A DNA stretch of 64,000 nucleotides, from NCBI RefSeq assembly GCF_029392875.1, contig NZ_CP113946.1, forward strand, positions 1,612,001-1,676,000, given 5' to 3'. This DNA comes from Lactobacillus sp. ESL0677. GTDB taxonomy: Bacteria; Bacillota; Bacilli; Lactobacillales; Lactobacillaceae. The translations under genes and the position numbers were made by a program. Below are positions 54,431-64,000 of the stretch, piece by piece (positions within the stretch are counted from its first letter, which is position 1; every line of letters starts with the position of its first letter). The notes under the pieces were generated by a model. That model ran no database searches. It was given only the letters and a program-made list of their open reading frames with translations, and was not told the DNA's origin.

Positions 54431-55318
54431 TTAGTGCTCTTGTTTAATTACCGCTGCAATTTGTGCAAACTGGCTAATTGAGAGCTGCTCCGGCCGAATC
54501 CGAGGATCAACTCCTAAAGAAGTAATCAGCTCTGCCCGCTTATTCGCATCTGAAATTAGGTTCTTCAAGTTGTTATTCAAAGTTTTACGACGTTGGGCAA
54601 AGCACATTTTAACAACCCAATTAAAGTGCTTGGCATCCCCAACATCCGGCTTTTGTTTCAGCGGCGTCAAGACCACTACGCTTGAGTCAACTTTTGGCCG
54701 TGGAATAAACGAGCTGCTCTTGACAGTTAGTGCTTCAGCCACATTCATCTCAATTTGCACCGCAATTGAGAGCGGTCCGTAAGCTTTTGAGCCCGGTTGC
54801 GCACTCAAGCGGTCCGCCACTTCCTTTTGCATCATTAATGTAAGACTAGCAAAATTCAGCTCAGACTCATTCAAAAAGAAAATAATCGGCGTCGTAATGT
54901 AATACGGCAAGTTAGCAACAACCTTCACTGGTTTAGTTAAATCAAAAAAATCAGCTAAATCTTTTTTAAAATCAGCCTGCAAGATATCCTTCATCATTAA
55001 CTCAAAGCGTTCCTTAATTGGAACACCGTCAATTTGCCTTGGTAATTCATTGTTTAAAATTTCCGGCAGATCATCATCAACTTCATAAGCAAAAACCTTA
55101 GCGCCAGCATAAAGCAGTTGCTCGGTCAGCGACCCAATCCCTGGACCAATTTCAATTACCTGATCACCCGGCTGAATTTGCGCAGCCTCCACAATTCCTT
55201 GGATTGCATCCAAATCAACTAAGAAGTTTTGCCCCAAATTTTTCTTGGCTTTAACAAAGTAGCGGTTAATTATTGCCTGTGTCCTTATCGGCGAGCCAAT
55301 AGGAATTTCATTATTCAT
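54431..55318 (-). CDS. rsmA: 16S rRNA dimethyladenosine transferase
   Basis: 295 residues. SAM-binding motif [12 protein letters not shown] and the catalytic NLPYYITTP, plus C-terminal [12 protein letters not shown]. KsgA/RsmA dimethylates A1518 and A1519 of 16S rRNA. Overlaps rnmV by 8 bases; in the tatD-rnmV-rsmA string typical of Bacillus. Confidence 0.96.
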   Translation of the reverse strand: MNNEIPIGSPIRTQAIINRYFVKAKKNLGQNFLVDLDAIQGIVEAAQIQPGDQVIEIGPGIGSLTEQLLYAGAKVFAYEVDDDLPEILNNELPRQIDGVPIKERFELMMKDILQADFKKDLADFFDLTKPVKVVANLPYYITTPIIFFLNESELNFASLTLMMQKEVADRLSAQPGSKAYGPLSIAVQIEMNVAEALTVKSSSFIPRPKVDSSVVVLTPLKQKPDVGDAKHFNWVVKMCFAQRRKTLNNNLKNLISDANKRAELITSLGVDPRIRPEQLSISQFAQIAAVIKQEH

Positions 55319-55877
55319 CTTTTGCCTCCTTAACAGCCGCAGTTAATGCCGCAAGCGTTATTCCAAAAGTATGCAGCCTCTTATAAAACTGTTTAGCATT
55401 ACCATAACCTACACTCAACTTAATTCCAACTTGTTCACGCAATTTACGCGAACCTTGGCCACTAGCCAAGCCTAAATGCTGATAAGCTGCTTTAGTCAAA
55501 TCACTCTGCTCAAATTTCGCTTCATGAAGGTCACTTAAAGCACGCGTTAATGCTTCTTTAGATGCATGCTCAACCCCTAATGAGTTGCCCCGCTTTTGCG
55601 GGACTCCTTCCTTACGAGTGATGAATGCTTGTTTAGCAGTAGGAATTGCTTGCGTCACTAACCGGCGAATGCGTTCACCGTTTAAATCAGGATCGGTCAA
55701 GACAATGACATCCCGCTTTTTAATTAGTTCCTTTAATTCTGTTAAAACCGATTGTGGCACATCTGAGCCGTTAGTTTCAATCGTTTCGATGCCCGGAAAA
55801 AATTGCTTTAGCCTAATTGTGTCGTCTTTTCCCTCAACGACCACAACTGCATTAAATTGTTTTTTAGTTAAGACCAT
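55311..55877 (-). CDS. rnmV: Ribonuclease M5
   Basis: 188 residues. TOPRIM domain: [13 protein letters not shown] with the catalytic Glu, and [14 protein letters not shown] with the DxD. It matures 5S rRNA precursors. Overlaps tatD by 14 bases and rsmA by 8. Confidence 0.95.
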   Translation of the reverse strand: MVLTKKQFNAVVVVEGKDDTIRLKQFFPGIETIETNGSDVPQSVLTELKELIKKRDVIVLTDPDLNGERIRRLVTQAIPTAKQAFITRKEGVPQKRGNSLGVEHASKEALTRALSDLHEAKFEQSDLTKAAYQHLGLASGQGSRKLREQVGIKLSVGYGNAKQFYKRLHTFGITLAALTAAVKEAKDE

Positions 55878-56630
55878 AAACTCTCACAGTATTTGCGTAA
55901 GTTGCCGCAGCAACCTCTTCTATTGGAATATTTTTCAGTTCAGCAATTGCCTGAGCCACATAGTAGACATTCCCCGGCTCATTTTGTCTGCCACGATACG
56001 GTTTTGGCGTCAAAAACGGCGCATCCGTCTCGATTAGCAGTCTGTCGAGCGGTGTTTGCCTTGCGGACTCGTGGACTTCGGTTGCCTTAGTAAAGGAAAC
56101 TACACCAGAGTATGAAAAACAAACATTTAGCTTCATAAACTTCTGAAGCCACGAAACATCCCCGTTAAAGCTGTGCAGAATCGCACCGTATTCCAGATTG
56201 CTGCTTTGCAAAATATCATAGCAATCACTAAACGCATCGCGCGTATGAATATCAACCGGCAAATGCAATTCATGAGCTACTTCAATCTGACGTGCCAATA
56301 CTCTTTTTTGCACATCACGCGGTGATTCGTCCCAATAGTAGTCAAGCCCTATCTCACCCATTGCGACAACACCGGGTGTCTGCAACTGCTCAATTAGCAA
56401 GTCTTCAGCCTGCTGATTGTAATCCTTAGCCACATCAGGGCAATAACCGACCATCGCATAGACATTATCAAAGCGCTGACTAAGATCAATCGCCCGCTTG
56501 TTAAAGTCTGGGTCTTGCCCCGCACAAATCATCTTCGTAACGCCTAATTGCTTAGCACGATCAATGTAAAATTCTTCCTTACCCCGAAAAGGTTCATCCT
56601 GTAAGTGTGTATGATTATCAATTAATTCCA

Positions 56631-56631
<1 letters not shown>
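55864..56631 (-). CDS. tatD: TatD-family metal-dependent DNase
   Basis: 255 residues, amidohydrolase-like barrel with the metal ligands DNHTHL, ATP-independent metal site in GEIGLDYYWD, HTRDAFSD, and ETDAPFLTPKPYRG near the end. Members act as 3'-5' DNases or deoxyribonucleases in DNA repair. The metG stop and tatD ATG share one base (TAATG). Confidence 0.93.
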
Positions 56632-58619
<1,988 letters not shown>

Positions 58620-58762
58620 TTAAGATTTATTTGTTTTCAGTTCATTATACTACACTAAGATAGCCTAAAAATCGTATTATGAGGATTTTTACGGTATAAT
58701 CTCATTTCTATTTCAGTAATAATTAAAATATCTTTTAAAATTATCTTCCTACTGATTATACT

Positions 58763-58792
58763 AAAAAAGTCCAGAGATTCTGGACTTTTTTC
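58763..58792. terminator. Terminator after the ABC permease gene
   Basis: Stem AAAAAAGTCCAGA / TCTGGACTTTTTT with a 4-base loop, usable in both directions. Confidence 0.85.
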
Positions 58793-58800
58793 TTCTAAAA

Positions 58801-59553
58801 TTAATCTACTAAATTAAGATAATTCAACTTAACTATTCTCTGCCATAAAACAACAACTAATCCTGATATAACTGTACTAATGCCATTTATTAGATAACCT
58901 AGCTTAGCTAGGCCTTGTGCCGCAGCAGTAGTCTGGTCATAAAAGCTGTATGGCAGAATATTCAAATAGACTACACGAATTTGCGCATCCGGTGAAGAAA
59001 TTCCGATCATGAAGTGAACTATTTGGCTTTTTTCAATCTGCCAGAAAAGCGCAATTACAAGTGCAATCACTAAAATAGTAGCAAGTAATATCAGAGATTC
59101 GCCAATGGCATTTTTTCTAATGTTCTTAAAAATCATGGCAAAAGCAAACAGTACCATATAAAAGCTTAATAATGATAAAAATTTACTAAGCGCATACTGT
59201 CCAATGGCAACTTTAACACCCGAATGATAGTTGTTTACCTCTTGAAAAACTAAACCGAAAATCGTTGTTAATACCGCATACATTATTAATTCAATAAAGG
59301 TTAATAATTCATTTGCGAACGGCAAAATATTTATCAGTTCATCACTTCCCAGGTAATAAATTTTAATTAACTGGTAGGTTGTGACAAACAAAATAACGGC
59401 GGCAGCTGCGGCATACCATAAATCATGAACTTCCGCGATCATTGCACTACGAGGTTTAGCCAATCTAATTAGACCAAAGATAATTTCAACCCCAATGGGA
59501 ATAAGAAACAGCGGCAGTATCTTCTTCAACCTGATACTAAGATATTCACTCAT
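58801..59553 (-). CDS. ABC transporter membrane protein (BcrB-like)
   Basis: 250 residues with six hydrophobic segments and no other motif; overlaps the end of the ATPase gene by 4 bases. Typical of the permeases coupled to BcrA-type ATPases, which often give resistance to peptide antibiotics or export a lipid. The substrate is unknown. The C-terminal half has a large charged loop (LVIALFWQIEKSQIVHFMIG). Confidence 0.75.
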   Translation of the reverse strand: MSEYLSIRLKKILPLFLIPIGVEIIFGLIRLAKPRSAMIAEVHDLWYAAAAAVILFVTTYQLIKIYYLGSDELINILPFANELLTFIELIMYAVLTTIFGLVFQEVNNYHSGVKVAIGQYALSKFLSLLSFYMVLFAFAMIFKNIRKNAIGESLILLATILVIALVIALFWQIEKSQIVHFMIGISSPDAQIRVVYLNILPYSFYDQTTAAAQGLAKLGYLINGISTVISGLVVVLWQRIVKLNYLNLVD

Positions 59554-60209
59554 CTTCCTACCTCCTCAAAGTAAGCTTCTTCAAGGCTGCTGTATTTATT
59601 TAAGATATTTTTCTTCGTATCTTGTAAAAGCAACTGCCCATTCCTCATCAAGATTACCTCGTCAAACATACTACCCAAATCGCGCAATAAGTGCGTAACA
59701 ATTAAGACAGTACTGTCTTTTCGGCGATAATTTTCAATTGCTTCAATAAAGGCTGCCCGATTAATCGGATCAATCGCCGATAATGGCTCATCCATCACGT
59801 AAAAATCTGTATTCCTTGATAAAATCAATGCCAAATGAATTTCCTCGTGATTTCCCTTAGAGCCGTCATGAATTTTCATATTGGGATCGAGTTTAAAATG
59901 AGCCAAAATTTTCAGAGCACGCTTTTCATCAAAATCAGAAAAAGATTGCTTAAATAATTTTATTGCCTGTTTAATTCGCAAGTTTTCATAGAGAAAAAAT
60001 CTATCAGGCATATAGGCAATGCTTTCATCAACTGTTCTTGCTCCTTTAAAGCGATTTAGTCTGCCTATTATTACATTAATCAGCGTCGTTTTACCGGCAC
60101 CATTTTCACCAAGAATACCGACTATTTTGCCATTATTAGTAAGCCGGATACTTAAATTATTTAAAGAAATATGCTTACCATATTTAACCGTTAAGTTACT
60201 TAATTTCAT
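59550..60209 (-). CDS. ABC transporter ATPase (BcrA/YhcG-like)
   Basis: 219 residues. Walker A GENGAGKTT, Walker B FYVMDEPLSAID and H-loop VTHLL. The signature region reads SKGNHEEIH rather than LSGGQ, a degenerate form known in BcrA-type proteins (SKG-). Small and probably dimeric, paired with the permease at 58801-59553. Confidence 0.87.
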   Translation of the reverse strand: MKLSNLTVKYGKHISLNNLSIRLTNNGKIVGILGENGAGKTTLINVIIGRLNRFKGARTVDESIAYMPDRFFLYENLRIKQAIKLFKQSFSDFDEKRALKILAHFKLDPNMKIHDGSKGNHEEIHLALILSRNTDFYVMDEPLSAIDPINRAAFIEAIENYRRKDSTVLIVTHLLRDLGSMFDEVILMRNGQLLLQDTKKNILNKYSSLEEAYFEEVGR

Positions 60210-60296
60210 ATTGCTTCCTTTCTAATATAATAATGCATCAGTTTTACTGTACTAGAATATTGTAACGCCATTACAAATAGCAAGCAAATTACCAAA

Positions 60297-60334
60297 AAAA
60301 TGACTTAGGTAAGAACCTAAGTCACATTTTTTAA
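60297..60334 (-). terminator. Terminator after the Mg2+ ATPase gene
   Basis: Stem GACTTAGGT / ACCTAAGTC, with U6 on the minus strand. Confidence 0.85.
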
Positions 60335-60343
60335 TATTAACAG

Positions 60344-63034
60344 TTAAATCAAGAATTTTTCATCCTTTAAGTAGAAGTGCTTGACGATTGTCGTCAATAA
60401 AATATAGAGAATCAAAATTCCCAAAATGACCCACATATAGCTAAGTGGCATTGGACCAAACTTGAGTGCATCAGCAACAACAGAGAATGGTAATAGAGTA
60501 CCGATAATCCCTGCGCCAAAGGTTGCCAAGATGACCGCATAAGTTGCATGCTGCTGGATGAATGGCAAGTGGCGATCACGCAAGGCGTGAATAACCATTT
60601 CCTGTGTCCAGAGCGACTCAATAAACCAGCCAGTATGAAACAGAGCCACAAAGGCAACTTGTTGAGCTGGTGAAATCGCAGTATAACTGCCGCCAACAAG
60701 TCGCGGACAAATTAGAAAGTATAACAACGCAAACGTCACAATGTCAAAGACTGAAGAAGTCGGACCAAAGTAAAACATAAACTTCGGCAATTTCTTAGTT
60801 GACCAAGTCCGCGGCTGCTTCAAATATTCATCCGACATTGTATCAAACGGTAGTGACAAGCAACTAGTACCATACAGTAAGTCTAGAATTAGAAGCTGCA
60901 GCGGCAGCATTGGCAGGAATGGCAAGAACGATGAGGCAACTAAAATCGATAAAATGTTACCAAAATTCGAGGATAAGGTAATCTTGATATATTTCATCGT
61001 GTTACCAAAGACCTTACGACCAATTCTGACGCCCTTTTCTAGCACATTCAAATCCTTGTGCAGCAAAATAATGTCAGCTGACTCCTTAGCAATATCAACC
61101 GCGGTATCAACAGAAATCGAAACATCAGCTGCCTTCATTGCGGGAGCATCGTTAATGCCGTCCCCCATATAGCCAACTGTGTGCCCATTTTGCTTGAGCA
61201 AATTAATAATCTTCGTCTTGTCTTCTGGTGACAACTTAACAAAGATGTTGCATTCTTCAACCATCTTAGCCAATTCTTCAGGACTCTTGCCATCTAAATC
61301 AGCACCAGAATACACGTTATCAACGTTTAATCCAACTTGCAGACCAACCGTTCTTGTGACCGCCTCATTGTCGCCTGTTAGGATTTTGACATTAATCCCA
61401 TCTCTCTTTAACTTAGCTAAAGCATTCTTGGCACTTTCCTTTGGTGGATCAAGGAAGGCTAAAAAGCCACACAAAATCAAGTTGCTTTCATCTTTAGTGG
61501 AGAACTCACCAACTGGTGCGGGATTAGGCTTATACCCCAGCATAATTACCCGCAGGCCGTCATCATTCATGTTATCAATCTTAGCCATGACCTTTTGCTT
61601 GCGCTCAGGCGTTAACGCCAAAATCTGCCCGTCAACTTCGACACGATTGGAAACAGCGATCATTTCTTCTGCAGCACCCTTGGTTACCAAGAGGTGCTCG
61701 CCGTGTTCACGGTCCGAGTTTTCAACCACAACACTCATGCGCCGTCTAGAAAAGTCAAACGGAATTTCATCAATCTTATTATAATCACGTTGAATTTCGT
61801 TAACGTCAAGCTCATCACCAGCCGCTTCAATTATTGCCTTATCAATCAAATTTTTCATCCCTGTTTGATAATAAGAATTGAGGTAGCCAAGCTCCAAAAT
61901 TTTAGGCGTTTCCCGCAAATTTAAATCATAGTGTCGTTCCAAAACGACCTTATCCTGCGTTAACGTCCCCGTCTTATCGGTACAGAGCACATCAGCCGAG
62001 CCAAAGTTTTGAATTGAATTCATTTTTTTAACAATTGTGCCGTGCTTGGACATCTCAACTGAACCCTTAACCAAGTTAGTCGTCACAATAACCGGCAGCA
62101 TTTCTGGTGTCAGTCCCACAGCCGTTGCAATTGCAAAGATTAAGGCATCAATCCAGTTGCCCTTGGTCAAACCGTTGATAATGAGCACTAGTGGCGCAAT
62201 AATTGCGGTCATGGTAATTAATAACTTCGAAATATTTTTAATACCAACGTCAAAGGACGTATTCTTGACATCACTTCTGGCAATGTCATGAGCCAGCTTG
62301 CCAAACATGGTATGTGAACCCGTCGCAAAGGCGACACCAAGCCCAGCGCCGGAAACAATCGTTGTCCCCTCATATAAAACATTGGGGTAATCAAGATAAT
62401 CACGGTCTTTACCTACGCCCGGTCTCTTAGTGGCAATCTTTTCCACAGGGCTTGACTCACCATTGAGCGAGCTTGACGAACAAAAGAGGTCCTTACTTGA
62501 AAGCAGTCGCATGTCAGCGGGCACCAAGTCCCCTGCTCCCAGCCGAATAACATCACCGATAACTACTTGATCGGTCGGGATTTCTTGGTCCTTACCATCA
62601 CGAATAACATCGGTAGTAACTGATACCATCTTCAGCAGCGAATTAACGGCATTAGACGACTTAATGTTCTGGATAAAACTGGTAATCCCAGATATCAAAA
62701 CCATTGTCACCATAATTAACACTGTACTTAAATCTTTCTGTCCAGCCGGGACAAAAATATAGTCAGTAAACAGCGACAGCGTTGCTAGAACTAACAGAAT
62801 CAAGGTAAACGGTGTAATAAACGCCTCAGCTAAAAAGCGTAGCTTAGAATCGTGTTTGTTTGAGGCAATCCGATTCGATCCATATTCCTCACGATTTTTA
62901 TCAGCCTGCTTACTAGATAGCCCGTTACTGCTCGCGTGAAGCCGTGCTAACGTTTCAGCACGTGTCTCCTTGGCAATTGCTTTAACCCGCTGCAAGTCTT
63001 TGCTTTCAGCCTGGTTATTAGGTTTTCTCAGCAT
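60344..63034 (-). CDS. mgtA: Magnesium-importing P-type ATPase
   Basis: 896 residues from the ATG at 63034 (AGGAG upstream). P-type IIIB ATPase with the phosphorylation motif DKTGTLT and TGDNEAVTR, MGDGINDAPAMKAADVSIS for nucleotide and metal-site coupling. N-terminal cytosolic extension followed by TM pairs and six C-terminal helices, as in MgtA/MgtB. It imports Mg2+ using ATP. Expressed from an M-box riboswitch leader, which independently supports magnesium as substrate. Confidence 0.93.
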   Translation of the reverse strand: MLRKPNNQAESKDLQRVKAIAKETRAETLARLHASSNGLSSKQADKNREEYGSNRIASNKHDSKLRFLAEAFITPFTLILLVLATLSLFTDYIFVPAGQKDLSTVLIMVTMVLISGITSFIQNIKSSNAVNSLLKMVSVTTDVIRDGKDQEIPTDQVVIGDVIRLGAGDLVPADMRLLSSKDLFCSSSSLNGESSPVEKIATKRPGVGKDRDYLDYPNVLYEGTTIVSGAGLGVAFATGSHTMFGKLAHDIARSDVKNTSFDVGIKNISKLLITMTAIIAPLVLIINGLTKGNWIDALIFAIATAVGLTPEMLPVIVTTNLVKGSVEMSKHGTIVKKMNSIQNFGSADVLCTDKTGTLTQDKVVLERHYDLNLRETPKILELGYLNSYYQTGMKNLIDKAIIEAAGDELDVNEIQRDYNKIDEIPFDFSRRRMSVVVENSDREHGEHLLVTKGAAEEMIAVSNRVEVDGQILALTPERKQKVMAKIDNMNDDGLRVIMLGYKPNPAPVGEFSTKDESNLILCGFLAFLDPPKESAKNALAKLKRDGINVKILTGDNEAVTRTVGLQVGLNVDNVYSGADLDGKSPEELAKMVEECNIFVKLSPEDKTKIINLLKQNGHTVGYMGDGINDAPAMKAADVSISVDTAVDIAKESADIILLHKDLNVLEKGVRIGRKVFGNTMKYIKITLSSNFGNILSILVASSFLPFLPMLPLQLLILDLLYGTSCLSLPFDTMSDEYLKQPRTWSTKKLPKFMFYFGPTSSVFDIVTFALLYFLICPRLVGGSYTAISPAQQVAFVALFHTGWFIESLWTQEMVIHALRDRHLPFIQQHATYAVILATFGAGIIGTLLPFSVVADALKFGPMPLSYMWVILGILILYILLTTIVKHFYLKDEKFLI

Positions 63035-63076
63035 CCTTACCACTCCTTATTTAAAAATCTCAAACAAACTAAAAAA

Positions 63077-63101
63077 GCCGCATGCAAAAGCTGCAGGCGA
63101 C
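63077..63101 (-). terminator. M-box terminator
   Basis: Stem GTCGC-TGCA / TGCA-GCGGC (one bulge and one G-U) with U6 on the minus strand, 40 bases before the mgtA start. Confidence 0.7.
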
Positions 63102-63129
63102 CTTCTTTTAAACAAGGTATCATATATCA

Positions 63130-63290
63130 TAATATACTCGTCGTTCAGTTTTAACACTACGTGACGTAAGCACATGCTAGCTATCTGGATCTCGCCTTAA
63201 ATCGACGACACCTATTTAACCCGTTGGCATCTCTGGATGTTTCTGGGCGATAGCGTGTGTTCACGTAGGAGTCTCACCTAACAGTTTATT
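63130..63290 (-). ncRNA. M-box (ykoK-type) magnesium riboswitch
   Basis: On the minus strand the leader contains the M-box hallmarks in order: GTTAGGTGAGACTCCTA, GAACACACGCTATCGCCCAG, ACATCCAGAGATGCCAACGG and GTCGTCGATTTAAGGCG. It lies between a promoter (-35 TTGACT at 63338-63343, -10 TACACT at 63314-63319, 18 bases) and a terminator just before mgtA. High Mg2+ folds the aptamer and permits termination. Boundaries are approximate. Confidence 0.85.
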
Positions 63291-63405
63291 TGTTTTATTG
63301 AATTTACATAGTGAGTGTAATCCATAACCTTAGACTAAGTCAACTAATTTAGTCTAAATCGTTTATAAAAAGCAGAATAAAGCTTCCCAATATATTAATC
63401 TCTGA

Positions 63406-64000
63406 CTACTTTTGAATTCGGTTTTTAGGTTGCAAATTATGCCGGAAAAAGTAATATAAGCCTGCAACTACAATGACCAATGCTAGGGCAATCGGCAGCG
63501 CCAAACGATGCGGATGGGCAATCTGTGAGCGCTCATCATTAGTTAAGTCATACTTATCAAAGGAATATTGATATTGCTGGTCAATCGTGGTTGCACACGC
63601 ACGAAAAACAAAACGCAGTCCCTTGTTAAACTCGGTCTTACTATTGCTGCGCAATTGGTCCGATTGTGAGCGGATAATATTACCACGCGTATCTGCCGTA
63701 AAGGCCGCGTGCAAGTCTTTACTCGAAAAGATCTGCACATTACGCTTTTTACCCTTAGTGCCAACAATGATAAAAACTGTCCGCTTCGATTTCGCCAAAT
63801 TTTTAGGTGTTAGACTATCAATTCGGTTAAGGGTGCGAACAACAATTTGCGGCTGCTCACCAGTTTGCCAATAGCGATTATTTTTAGCAGTAATTAATGC
63901 TTTAGTTGCATGATTTAGTACGTGACTAGTATCCTGAATATTCGCATTTGAAAAACCGGTTAACGTACAAAAGAGACCAATTAAAACGGTAATTAATGTC
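63406..64000 (-). CDS. TPM-domain membrane protein (YgcG-like), start missing
   Basis: The frame runs to the right edge of the window, about 198 residues in view. From the edge: a hydrophobic signal-like stretch (VLIGLFCTLTGF), a TPM domain (YWQTGEQPQIVVRTLNRI, TVFIIVGTKGKKRNVQIFSS), a C-terminal membrane helix (ALPIALALVIVVAGLYYFF) and a short basic tail. This is the layout of TPM (Psb32/MOLO-1) proteins, which are membrane-anchored with an extracytoplasmic domain. Role unknown. Start codon outside the window. Confidence 0.7.
   Translation of the reverse strand, partial: TLITVLIGLFCTLTGFSNANIQDTSHVLNHATKALITAKNNRYWQTGEQPQIVVRTLNRIDSLTPKNLAKSKRTVFIIVGTKGKKRNVQIFSSKDLHAAFTADTRGNIIRSQSDQLRSNSKTEFNKGLRFVFRACATTIDQQYQYSFDKYDLTNDERSQIAHPHRLALPIALALVIVVAGLYYFFRHNLQPKNRIQK

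Overview
The window reads as a chromosomal segment of a low-GC Gram-positive bacterium, most probably a Lactobacillus of the acidophilus/delbrueckii group. The reasons are the ftsH-tilS-yabR-divIC-rqcP-mfd-pth string, alr-acpS-cshA-murF, veg-purR, a SLAP-domain surface protein typical of S-layer lactobacilli, and consistent AGGAGG-type ribosome binding sites. I cannot fix the species. I saw no rRNA, tRNA or CRISPR array.

Layout. 1-335 is the end of a YrdB-like membrane protein. 355-9958 (minus) is a housekeeping run: pth, mfd, rqcP, divIC, yabR, tilS, ftsH, hslO. 10150-10863 (plus) is a CBS/ACT nucleotide-sensor protein. 10931-15780 (minus) holds rpmE2, murF, cshA, acpS and alr. 15895-19077 is a polar amino-acid ABC operon behind a leader-peptide attenuator. 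19189-21511 is a ribose operon (rbsK-rbsD-rbsU) with a cre-like site. Then come an amino-acid permease, a PadR-DUF1700-DUF4097 module, guaA, and xpt-pbuX under a purine riboswitch.

29047-32906 is the accessory part. It has an Rgg-type regulator divergent from a 24-residue SHP-like peptide ORF and a two-helix membrane protein, then a holin-like type I toxin. An IS110-family element appears to have separated that toxin from its antisense RNA. A duplicated antisense-RNA cassette with a truncated second toxin follows. From 32907 come a C69 dipeptidase, a MurA with Asp in place of the catalytic Cys, pyrG behind a CTP-sensing type attenuator, rpoE, a DUF1934 protein, an HD phosphohydrolase and a YbaK protein.

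40736-42648 encodes an ABC exporter whose ATPase is fused to an XRE helix-turn-helix. prs follows. 44092-49846 is a MurNAc / MurNAc-GlcNAc salvage locus (PTS, murQ, rpiR-type regulator, mupG). Next are a SLAP surface protein, glmU, purR, veg with two PurBox-like arms flanking its promoter, ksgA-rnmV-tatD-metG, a BcrA-like ABC pair, and an Mg2+ P-type ATPase behind an M-box riboswitch. The window ends inside a TPM-domain protein.

Themes: cell-wall precursor synthesis and recycling (alr, murF, murA, glmU, murQ, mupG) and purine/nucleotide economy (guaA, xpt, pbuX, prs, purR, pyrG). Cis-acting RNA control is plentiful: two riboswitches, two attenuators and a type I antitoxin. Starts were moved downstream of the longest reading frame wherever a clear Shine-Dalgarno sequence fixed them. 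Functional assignments rest on motifs and gene order read by eye; no database search was run.
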